Assembly (NCBI GenBank): GCA_949317995.1
Contig: OX439042.1
Coordinates: forward strand, 15,355,174-15,419,173
Direction of reading: 5' to 3'
Source: Acholoe squamosa
Lineage: Eukaryota; Annelida; Polychaeta; Phyllodocida; Polynoidae
DNA: 64,000 bases
Shown: positions 13,801 to 25,800 of the stretch, piece by piece
Layout: each line of letters opens with the position of its first letter
How positions within the stretch are numbered: position 1 is the stretch's first letter
The notes under the pieces: generated by a model
What the model was told of the DNA's origin: nothing
Database searches by the model: none
What the model saw: only the letters and a program-made list of their open reading frames with translations
Translations under genes and position numbers: made by a program

Positions 13801-16800
13801 ATCCTTGGGTAATGGGTGCCCGAGGTATCTTGTAGGGGATAGCTAACAAAAGTGTTGTGGTTGTATGTCCATTGACCAATGGTTGAGGGCTAGGTTTAAA
13901 TACTACTCCTATGTTTTGTCTCACCACAGGTGTATAACCACTTAAGTGGTCTATAGTATATAATAACAGCATAGTTAGCAGTATGGGTGAAACTCTCAGT
14001 CTCCCCATGGTGCTTGTGTAAAGCAAGTTTGCTGTTTAAAGTCTTGTCAAATTTGTAGTGATTTGGTGCTGGTAAAGTCTAAGTGTATGGTGTAACACTT
14101 TAAATGAAGTGGTTCGAACTGTACCTTTGCAAGATTGAGCTGTCTTGGCAATATGTCCGGTGAGTCTATAGAGATTGACCAGTAAATGGTAAGGTCAGGT
14201 TGAAGGTGAAGTAGGTGTGTTCTTTATCCTAGTGCAGTCTCTCCTAATGGAGAAGTGGGCTGGCTAATTCCCAAGTGGGGTCCTGTAGACTTGTGTTCCA
14301 GACTGCAGCTGGATGAAGACTGATGGTGGGCTATGGTCCACAGTGCTTCTTATGTAGCCTACCCTACCCACATCCATTGTGGGCCTGGTATTGTTTCTCT
14401 GGAGTCATGTACCTAATCTCCAGTGTCTGCAACTGTGGGGTTCTATTGTGTAATCTGTGTACTGGTAATTAGCTCCTCCTGTCATCCAGGACAGCCATTC
14501 ATGACCGTCTAGACAGTTGTCTGAGTGTAGCTTATAAGGTCAATCGATCTCTATAGACTGCTGTGTTGGCATAGCGCGCTCTTTCATGTGGGGATTAGGC
14601 TTTAGACACTCCATTGTCTTACCCTTACTCTTCTTAGACTTCATGTCTGCTTTACTTGGAGGGTCCCAGTCTTTGACCATTCAGAGGCAATAACCTAGTA
14701 ATTCATTATCAGTCACACATGTCTTATGTGTGGATGAAGAGAATTTGTAATACATTTTGAAAATCTTATGTTCTTTTGGTATCTCAATTTGTTTCTAATT
14801 TCTTGAAACTGCACCACACCTAGATGTTTTTCTTAGTATGTGGTGTGCAGGCCTAGGCTTGATAGGGCCTATGCCTGTGGTTTCTTTTGTAAGGGTGATA
14901 TCATTTTTGTTCCTTACAATTTTGTTGTAGTATTTGGCTTCATGTGGAATAAGCCTGTGTGCAAATTCATTATTTCTGACAGCCACAACCTTTTTCAGTC
15001 TGTCTATGTGCACTGGTCTGGCCACCAATAGATTGGTGTCCAAGTTTTTGAGTTTGGCACTTGTCAAACTAGGTCTATCCACTACAACATATGGTCCCAT
15101 AAAAAGGGGTTGAAGTTTCTTACACTCTGTATTGGTCAGGATTCTTGGTATGTTTAGGTACACCATGTCGGTGACCTTGATTTCCTGTGGTGTAAGTTTC
15201 TTATCATATCTATCCTTCCTTTCCTTTTGTAGCTTGGCGACCCTTTCTATAGCTTTCCTCCTAGAGGTATCTTGATTTGTTATCATGTTAGCTACATGGT
15301 CTGCTACGGTGGATATGTCTTCCTGTATTCCCAGCCCTAAGTCCATTGGGGTGGCTGGGTTTCTTCCATGGAGTAGGAAGAAAGGGGTGAATCCTGTGGT
15401 TTGGGATTCAGTGTTGTTTAATGCAAAGGTTATGGGTTCAATAAATGAATCCCAATTGTTTTGGTGCTTTGAGCAGAATGCTCTGAGCGCTGTGCCTATG
15501 CTAGCATTGAATCTCTCTACAAGCCCATTTGATTGTGGCCTGTATGGTGAGGAGAATTTATGTTTGATCTTGAGGTGTTTGGTCAACTTTGTGAACTTTG
15601 CACCTGTATAACATGTTCCATTGTCTGTTTGAAGAGTGGCTGGTGTTCCATGATGACAAATTATATTCTTGTAGAACTCTGCTGCTGTTGTTTCAGCTTT
15701 TAAGTCAGTAGTAGCCCAAGCTGTTGCATATCTGGTAGCATAATCTATGCAGACTTGTATATGTTTGTTTCCCCTGGCAGTTGTGGGAAGTGGTCCCACC
15801 ACGTCGAGGTTTAGGAACTTCATTGGTGAAGCCATGTACTCTCTCACTGTCATTGGTGTTTTGTGTGAGTGTACTTGCCTTTTTGCTGTGAGGCATGTGT
15901 GGCAGGTGGAAACATATTTTGTTGTGTCTGCTAGCATAGACTTCCAATATACCCTAGGTCGGAGTGCTGACAGCATCCTACTTGAACCAAGATGGCCGCC
16001 AGTAGGTGAGTCATGGAAATACTGTAGTGTACTTGTTACCCATTGCTGTGGTATAACAATTTGAAGTGGTACAGTATTGGTTTTTCTCCAATTTATGGGG
16101 CATATATGGACTAGTGTACCATTTACCAAGGTGTATGTCTGGCCTTGGTTGATGATTCTATTTCCTTGTGCTTTTGGTGCAGGCAAGGTTCCATCCTCAA
16201 GATATTGTATGAGGGGCAATAGGTCCTTGTCCTTCCTTTGTTCCAAGCCAAGGTTTGTACCTGAGATGGATGTGTCGGGAATCTGATCCAGTAATTGATT
16301 TATATCTAGCACATGTTGTTTTATTCTGTCTCTGTCTTTTTCTTTTTCATCGACTATTGGCCTATCTTGTGCCTTTTGTTGGGGTGTGTCACTCTTGTTT
16401 TGGTGTGTAGGCTCCTTTGGAGGGCCTATTCTCGCCTTGATGGGAGTGGCAACCTTTTTCTTTAAAGGCACAATTTGCTTTTTGTCATTCTTCTTTGTCT
16501 CAGAGTTCTTTGATTTAGTAGATGCAGTGTCTTTTGTGACATTTTTCCTGGCAGGTGGGGTTTTGGTAGGTTTGTTTCCTGTGACCTTTTTCTCATTTAG
16601 AATAGTTTGTGATTGTGTGGGGGGTTTTGGTGTGCCCTCCTGAATCATTTCTCTAGTCTTTGAGCGTGTGGTCATAGGACACAAATGGTTTGATGTTTCC
16701 TCTCCCTGCATTGGTTCAAAGAATCTGACTGATTTGGAAGTTGCTTGAGTAATAGCATATATTGTGTCTTCTGAATCTTCATCATCTGAGTCAGGTGGGG

Positions 16801-19800
16801 TGAAGGGTGGCTCTTTAGGGGTTGCCTTCACCATCTGATTGAGTGATGAGAATTCAATAGGCTCGAAGTCATTATCTGGAAAGAGTTGTGAGTATTCTCT
16901 CTCACAGTGGCAAAACACATAATGTGTAGATTGCTTTAAGATACCCCTAATGGGTGTCTCTGGCCTTTCAATGGTGTTGGGTGGATCATCCCTTTTGAAT
17001 GGTACTTTCTTTGTTACTTTTGCAAACTTGGTTCTATTGGCTGCTCTAACTCTCCTTGGTGGGGGTGGAGGGTTAGTCATGGGTCCAGAGTCTGGGTATT
17101 CTCTTCTAGACATAGCATCTGGTGGTGTGTTATCATCACCTTTCACGTGTTGGATGGTGAATGAAAATTGCTGTATGTCTAGAGCCCATCTGGCCCATCT
17201 ATGTGTGAGTCCTGTATTGGTTAATAGTGGGATTAGGGCTGCATGGTCTGTGTATAATTGGAAGTGTCTAGTCTCTAGATAGTGTCTGAAGTGTAATACT
17301 CCGTACACTACTCCCAGTAGTTCTCTCTCTGTGGTATTGTAATTTCTCTCATGTTTGGAGAGGGTTCTACCTGCAAAGGCTACTGGTCTGAGCACTCCTT
17401 CATTATCTCTCTGTGAGAGTACAGCTCCTAAACTCACATTGGAAGCATCGGTTGCCAAACTGAACTCTTTCTCATAGTTTGGATATCTGAGAAGAGCATT
17501 GGTACAGAGGGCATGCTTTAATGTTTTGAAAGCATTATCTGCCTCCTCTGTCCAGACAAATGCTTTGAGATGTGTCTGTAGATCATATAATGGTCTAGCA
17601 ATTTGGGCATAACCTTTGATAAACTTTTTGAAGTATTGGCATAGGCCTGTGAAGGATCTGACATTTTTGACTGATTTTGGTGTTGGGAAGGTTTTGATTG
17701 ACTCCACCTTTGTGGGAGATGGTTGTAGTCCCATGGGTGTGACTCTCATTCCCAAGAAGTCTATTCTGTCTATGAAGTATTCACATTTTGATTTCTTCAG
17801 TTTGAGTTTACCAACTCTTAGGCTGTTGAACACATCTTCCAGGTCATGGAAGTGTTGTTCGATTGATGGTGATAATACCAATATGTCATCTAGGTATGGT
17901 AGGGCACATTTGTATTTGAGTTTGTTCAGAATTAATGTGACTAGATGGCAGAATCCCGCAGGTGCGGTCGCTAAACCCATCGGCATCCTTTCGTAGACAT
18001 ATTTTTTGTCATTTGCTATCAATGCGGTTTTATGCTGGTCCTCCTGTCTTATAGGAATTTGAAAAAATCCCTGTTGGGCATCTAGCTTACTGAATACTCT
18101 TGGTCTGAGTGACCCTATCATGTCTAGAGTGTCATCGGCCCGGGGTGTAGATAAGGCTTGATTTATCGTGTTTTGGTTCAAATAACGAAAATCTGTGACG
18201 AGCCTATGGCCTCCCGATGATTTTTGTACTAAAAAGGATCTGGAAGCCCAGGGGCCCTCAGCACATTCTCTCAGAATGCCTTGTTGTACTAGCCTTTCGC
18301 ACTCTTCCCCTATTGCGGCCTGTTTTTCTGGTGTTTGTCTATATGGTAGGAAATGACATGGCACTGCCTCAGGTTTTACATGTATTGAGTGGGTATACAG
18401 GTGTGTAGCACCAATGTCTCCATCTTTTCCTACAAATATATCATCATACTTGGTCAGCAGTGATTCTAATCTATCATGCTGATCTTTGGATGTGAGCACA
18501 GATTTTGGTGGAACATTCTCTTCCAATTCTGGCTCGAGGTCATGTGCCTCACTATGTATAGCAGCTATTTCAGAGAGTCTGATTGAGTTGGGTTCAGGGT
18601 CAGCATATGTGGACTCACAGTCTGACTCTGTGTCACTGAATCGAGTTACATCCTCAGGCCGTATGGCTGAGATGGATTGATCAGTGTGTGGGGTAGTGTC
18701 TGACACCTGTTGAGGTTTTTCTAAATCAGATTCCTTGACTTCCTGAAATAGAGCTATGATGGCACCCTTTTTGATTTTATGTGGGCGCCTGCTGGTGTTG
18801 AGTAACACTAGGGGATGTTTGTTATTTTCCCTGGGGGTTACTGCTGCCCTTTGAACTAGATATGGGGCATTGTTATTTCTTTGGAGGTTATCTACTACTC
18901 CAGTTTTGCCTTGCAGTGATTGAGTAGATGTGACTTTACCCAATACTGCAAGTTCAGAGAATGGAGGGATGGTAAAATCCCTCACTGCCCTAATGGGTTT
19001 GAGAATTTGTTCAGGATCAACATTAAATTCAATTTGAGATTTTGTAGTGCTTAAGAAATCTGTGCCGAGTACCACGGGCTGTGTGAGGTTGGGTATTACA
19101 GCGAATTGGTATTGGAATCTGACACCTTGGATTCTAAAGTTCAGCAGAGCTGAATGTCTAACATGACACACCGATCCATCTGCCAAATGGATGTTGATTT
19201 TAGATTTCCTCAGTTGGATATGGAATCTCTTTTGGAGATCCATGAGGAATGATTGTCTGACACAGGTGATAGTAGCACCTGTATCAACCAAACATTGTAC
19301 ATCTGAAACATCATATAGATTTGCATTGATACAGCCATTTTGAAGAAGTACAATAGAAAGCTTGGTACTCTCACCTGTATCCTTTGATGATGAATCTGGT
19401 GGGGTGATGTGTATCACTGATGGACGTCTCTGTCTGTTAGATGGTAGATTGGCACTAGCAATTGTCTCTGGTTGGATCTTTGTTGATCCTGATTGATTGT
19501 TTGTATTTGGGGTGTCACAGTGCACTGGCCCATCGGCACTGTGACATCCTAGTTTTCCTGGTTCTGTGGGGTGGTTGAGATGCTTGCCACCAGGAGCTTG
19601 GAGATTTGATCCATTACATGAGGTGGTATTTGGGGGTTACTGTGTTGGTTCCCCTGGTAACCTCTTGTGTCAGGTTTGTAATCCTCCTGGCGTGGGTTGG
19701 AACCCTGGTTATATTGACCAGAGTTGTTGGATCCCTGGTTGTTGTAGGACCCAGAGTTGTTATAGGATCCACTGTTGTAGTTCCTATGTGGGCTATGGCT

Positions 19801-22800
19801 TCTACTGTTGGATCCTTGATTATAGGATCCAGGGTTGTAGCTTCTATGTGGACTATGGCTTCTACTGTTGGATCCTTGATTATAGGATCCAGAGTTGTTT
19901 GAACCCTGGCTGTTGTTGTAGGATCCAGAGTTGTTGTAGGATCCAGAGTTGTAGTTCCTATGTGGACTATGGCTCCTACTGTTGGATCCTTGATTATTAT
20001 AGGATCTGCCATTACTTGGGGTTCTGTCTCTCCTATCACTGTATGAAGAGTTACCATTGTTGGAGTTGGAAGAGCTGTTGTCTTTCCTACTGTTGTGACC
20101 CCCCCGGTTGTTGTTGTTGCCCCCTCTACCTCTACCTCTATTGGATTGGTAGTTGGGGTCATAGTTGTTTCCTCTATATCTACCGGTAGGGTCTCTTGAT
20201 GTAACCTTAGCTTCCTGTTGCCTTACATGGGCACTAGACATTAGGTTAACATCTTCATCTGCACTAGTGCTGATTTCCTGGACCTTCTTCTTAGTAGGCT
20301 GTGGGTTAGACTCTGCCTCCCTTACCTTCCTAGATCTTTCTTGGGTCTCAACCTCTAGGGCTAGGTCTAGGGCTTGGTCAAAAGAGTCTATTTTCTTGTT
20401 CTCAAGAGCTACAGAGATCCAGGGCCTCATGCCTTGGGTAAATGCCTTGCTTAGGATTTCATCGCTTTGGCGTTGGGCGTTACACACTTTTCTGAGATGG
20501 CATGCATAGTCTAGGACAGGTTCATCTACCTTTTGTGCACGGAGTGCTGTCCTTGAGATGATATTGTCTCGAGTAGCAAAATACTCTTTTAATTTATTCA
20601 CTACATTGGTCCATGTCAACATATCAGGTGTGGCACTTTCCCTGAAGGATTCAAACCAAGCTAGTGCTTGTCCTTCAAGGTACTTGGGTAAATATGTCAC
20701 CATGGTGTCACTGTCTGTTACTTTGTACTTATCCTTTAGATATTCTGGGAATTTGTGATCAATAAATAATGCTGTTGACATGAGTGGTGATGGGTGTGAG
20801 AAAGTTTTGGGTTTTGTTACCTCATGTAGCCTGATCTTTCTGTCATCCTGTTGTTTTCTGTCTATGAGTTTGGTCATGTTGGACACCATGGAGATTATGA
20901 TGTCATCCTTGGATCCAGAGGCAGATGGTGTGACAACAGGTGTGATGGCAGGTGTGGGAGGCTGTGGGGTCTGGGATGATACCATCTTCATGAGATCTGC
21001 TATCTGTTGTTGTTGTCTCTCTAGGGACTTCCGCTGATCTTCCATGGCCTTCTGTTGAGCATCTATTGCTGCATTCCTCTCTGCCAGTTGTTGGTTGAGG
21101 ATCCTCTCCCTTTCCTCCTGCTGGGACTTTTGGTCTCTAGGGCAGTAACTGCATCTTGGATGGCCTTCTCATAGGCCCTTATCTTCTCAGCTGTCTGATT
21201 AGGTTGGGGGCCTTCATCGGTGTCCATGATGGAGGGTGTGGGAGAAGTGTCTCTGGAGGAGTGGCTGTCAAAGGCCGGAGCTGGGGTGGAGGATCTAGAT
21301 GAGGGTGTGGACCCACCCCCTGAGGCAGATCCTATTTCCCCTGAGGTAGATAGCGTGAGTTGAGCGTCCTGTAGAGATCCCTGGGAAATGTTGGATCCCT
21401 GAGAACTGGTTGTTCCCTGAGGAGACAGGGTGGGGGGTGTGGGATCTACTGAGTGTGGGTCTGTTGTATTGGAGGCTGGTTTGCCTCCCGTGGGCCTCCT
21501 AGATCTAGGTGGGAGGGAGACCTCTTCAACAGGCCCCTGACTACGTAAGGTCTTTGTGTGTTGTTCTGCCAGCTTGACTGATAAGACCTTGATGTGTGGG
21601 GTGGACCTCACTGACGTGTGGGAGACCTCGCTGATGTGTGGGAGACCTCACTAATGTGTGGGAGACCTCACTGACGTGTGGGAGACCTCACTGACGTGTG
21701 GGAGACCTCACTGACGTGTGGGAGACCTCACTGACGTGTGGGAGACCTCACTGACGTGTGGGAGACCTCACTGACGTGTGGGAGACCTCACTGACGTGTG
21801 GGAGACCTCACTGACGTGTGGGAGACCTCACTGACGTGTGGGAGACCTCACTGATATGTGGGAGATCTCACTGATCGTGTGGGAGATCTCATTGGTGTGT
21901 GGGAGATCTCACTGGTATGTGGGAGATCTCACTGATCGTGTGGGAGATCTCATCGATGTGTGGGAGATCTCATTGATGTGTGGGAGATCTCATTGATGTG
22001 TGGGAGATCTCACTGATGTGTGAGAGATCTCACTGATGTGTGGGAGATCTCACTGATGTGTGGGAGATCTCATTGATGTGTGGGAGATCTCACTGCTGTG
22101 TGGGAGATCTCATTGATGTGTGGGAGATCTCACTGCTGTGTGGGAGATCTCATTGATGTGTGGGGGATCTCACTGATGTGTGGGAGATCTCACTGATGTG
22201 TGGGAGATCTCACTGATGTGTGGGAGATCTCACTGGTATGTGGGAGATCTCACTGGTATGTGGGAGATCTCACTGGTGACCTTGGTGGGCATGGTGTCAA
22301 GGTCACTGGGTGGGTGGAGTGGGGTTTACTGTGTGTATGATTGTTTTCAGTAATGTTGCCAGCTTAATTTTTAGAGAGCATTGGGTAATTTGGGATCTTA
22401 GTAGGATGTTCTCCACCACTTTGTCATACTAGTGATTGTGCATGATCAAGTTGTCATATGAGAAATATCATAAGACTAGTGGTATATAGTGTAAATACAT
22501 TAAGCTCTCATAAAATAGTGTTATTTCCAGTTGTCACTGGTTTATTCAGCTTTAGGCAACATGTAAGAAATATCAATCATACAGTAATTAGTATGTAGGT
22601 TATTTGTACATACAGTAAATATACAGTAAGTTATAAGGTATAATGTTCTGTTCCACTCCACCTGTGAGGTAATAATAATACAATGTCCAGCATAGTTCTA
22701 GGTGGGTTCCCACACCTAACTCCTGGCCTGCTGCTTAGAGGAATAATGTAATAATGAATAACTTTACCCTCTGGTGGAAGTCTTGAGGAAGATACCCCCT

Positions 22801-25800
22801 GGCCACTAATGATAGAAACCAATGCCTGTCTAGCATAGTTTCACCATAGTGCAGTGGTATAGCAGGTAGCAGGAGATGACTGGAGATGTTACCTCTAGAG
22901 CGGTTCTTGGTGTTCTGTCTTCCTGGAGGTGCAGACAGGCTATTTGTAGCAAATCTTGGAAAAGCACCTCCAGACTGACTGCGGCCAGTAGCATCTGCCT
23001 AACTCTACAATTGTTAGAGGGGAGCCTTTCATGTGTCACTGAGTGCACAAAGGACCCCCATGGGCGCCGCTGTGTCCCCCATTGTCTTGGTCGGTTCTGT
23101 AACTTCAAACCCTCATAACTCGGTCGTTTACGCAGCTACAGCCGCCATTTTGCGCATGCGCGGAGTTGAATATGCCAAGTTTGAACTGCCTGCTGGATAG
23201 GCGCGTAACTCCCGCCGGTTTGTCTGTAGTGCACTCGGAGCTCCATTCAGTCTCCATGGCATAACTTCCTTAATAATGAGAGTTCCGCCTTGATCTTGGG
23301 CTCATTCTGACCGTCTAATTATGGGCTTTCCATAAATGCTTTGATATTTGACCTAGCTTGCTCAGGAGCGACGCTAGAGCGACCGGACGGTTATGGCGTC
23401 GTGCTTATGTAACCCATTGTTCAGTTATTAGAGTGCTCAGACACTCATGACGGCGTCAGCGGTGCTCAGGCACCCGTGACGGCCGGTTGCATTCACTTAC
23501 AACTTATTAGTTTGTGCACTGGACCATGAGGTCGCACACTGAGACCCTCATTTTTATTATATTGTGCAGTGAACCATTAGGTCGGAGCCTTTGATGTCAG
23601 AGAGTGTGTTTGTAACTGACCTGGCTGGTGTGCAGTGGGGCATGAACGCTCTTATACAAAGTTTGAGCGCTCTTATAGCTCTTAGAACCAACCTATGTAT
23701 TAATTTCATAGATATCCTTTGATTAATACAAAATATGTTACAATTTATGGAATAATAAAATGGTAACTGCTTCATATGGTGATATAAGCTTGAAAGTGAA
23801 TATGCTGAGTCCTCAGAGGTCACTTCTCATGTCTGTGTTATTAGACTTTTGAAATCCAAGATGGTGGCCATTTTTCAAGATGGCCAACCTTATTCGAAGT
23901 CAAAGCTTGTTTCTTGCACAGCAAGAAATTTAGTTCTTCAAATAACTTTTTCCTGGTCATTGTCTATGTTTCCAGGCCTAGTGAGGTTGATTATGTAGCT
24001 TATAGTCACTTAACCCTTTAAGGACTAGAATTGACTATAGTTGTTGTAGTGTTGTAGTGATTTACTGGTGACATTTATCATATAAAGATGATCTCCTCCA
24101 ATGGGAGCCATATACACATAACAATGACCAGAAATTTGATCATATCAAATACAGGACAAACAAAGACGCATTATCATATATGTTGGTTGGTTGGATACTG
24201 ATACTACGATGCCAGTTCTGCTGCAGTGAGCAAGCTGAAGAATTTTGCAATGTTCTCCTTGTGTTGTTGTTCTTTGGTGCATCTGTTCCAGAGCTGGTTG
24301 CCTCTATACAGTGGACTCCGTCGATAGATATCCCGCACCACTCTGCTGGTTTTCAGTTGGATTTTGCCATTGCTACCCAGGACTCTTGTCGGTTGTACTA
24401 TTTTATCCTCGTCCCTTGATATTTTGTACATATATGATAGCATGTGCCTGTTCCTTCAAGTATTTGTCAAGTCAATCATGCTTGCATTTCTGTGATCGCC
24501 TATCTTAGAACAGACTCTTAATGCATCATTTTGTACAGTTTGAAGCCTGTCGTCAACCCATGCTGGTCCTCCATCCAGTACTATTGGACAGTACTCAACG
24601 ATGGGCCTTACCATTGATTCGTACACTTGGCATGTCGTCCTTGCATCTGTATTTGCTCTTATGTTCTTCAGTTGGCCCACTCTGAGCCTGGCTAATTTCA
24701 GCACTTTCTTGCAGTGTGGTTTAAAGCTGAGCATGTTGTCAATTGAGACTCCTAGGTAATTGAATACCTCAACTGCCTCTAGCTTGCTTTCCTTGAAAAC
24801 TAAATCTTTTCCTGTCAAGTCTGGTTTTACATTGTTCCCATGGCTCCAGAGGATCTTGGTTTTGTCAGTGTTTATTGTTAAGCTATTTAGAGTACACCAC
24901 TCATCTAATTCGTCCAGAGCTGCATGAGTATTACATTCCTGTCAATAGCTGGTGAACTCGTGACCATAGCCAGGTCGTCCGCATATATGTAGTGGGACAC
25001 ATTGTTTAGCACTTGTTTCACATCATTGATGTAGCACAGGAACAAGAGAGGCCCCAAAATGGAACCCTGGGGGACTGTGCATGGGACCTCCCTTGTCTCA
25101 TATGCAGGTAGCTACTAATCCAGTCAACTGTTTTTCCATCACAGCCCATTTTTGCTAGTAGCCTAGAATAATTTACACAGTCAAATGCTTTGCACATGTC
25201 CACAAACAACTCAGGGTGAGGTCGCCTTTGTTTTGTGCCTCATACAGTTCTGTAGTTAGTCCAAAAACTGCATCTCCAGTGCAGGGCCCAGGAATAAAAC
25301 CATACTGCTTGTTAGATAGTATCCGGTTATTCATTAAATGAGCCGTTAGTTGTTGATGGACAACCTTCTTCATAACCTTGGAACATGTATTCAATGGTGT
25401 CACTGGTCTCCAATTCCCAACTAGAGACAAGTTCCCACCTTTTGGTAGTGGCACAATCAACCCAGTCTTCCATTCTGTTGGGAAAGTCGAGGTTTCTATA
25501 CTACAGTTTATGATTTTTTGTAGAATGAGTGGTTCCTTGCTTAATGCGTCTTTGATTATTATTGTCCGCCTGATGACTTTGTGGCGTCTATTCCCCTGAT
25601 TAACTTGCTTGTAGCAGCCAAGTCTATGGTATTGAGTTTAATTTCAGGCACAACTCCAGGCTGATTAGGGTCAAGATCCGTTGTGGTAACTGGTGATGCA
25701 AAGGCTGCATCTAGCTCAGTTGCTATCCTACTGTAGTACTCATTTATATAGTCAGCGGTGTCTTTCTGCTCTACATATTGTCCATTTGTATCTAAGTTTA

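Larger units (their letters stand above)
7601..23765 (-). mobile_element. Element A: 16.2-kb envelope-bearing Ty3/Gypsy (errantivirus-like) LTR retroelement
   Basis: Two 1344-bp direct LTRs bound the element and a 4-bp target duplication ACTG (7597-7600 and 23766-23769) flanks it. Reading leftward the order is 5' LTR, primer site, a tandem-repeat leader, gag, pol (protease, RT, RNase H, integrase), env, a long AT-rich 3' region, and 3' LTR. An ORF runs antisense between env and the 3' LTR. I counted about 15 substitutions between the LTRs (about 1.1%), so the insertion is recent. pol and env are uninterrupted; gag has one frameshift. It lies in intron 4 of the carboxypeptidase gene, on the same strand. 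Confidence 0.93.

Noticed and set aside
19525..19560. Zinc-knuckle-like Cys/His at the gag-pol junction of element A
   Set aside because: Spacing does not fit CX2CX4HX4C, and only one Cys/His cluster is present.
21605..22282. CRISPR-like array (regular 20-bp units)
   Set aside because: Units are contiguous with no unique spacers, in an animal LTR-element leader. It is a simple tandem repeat.
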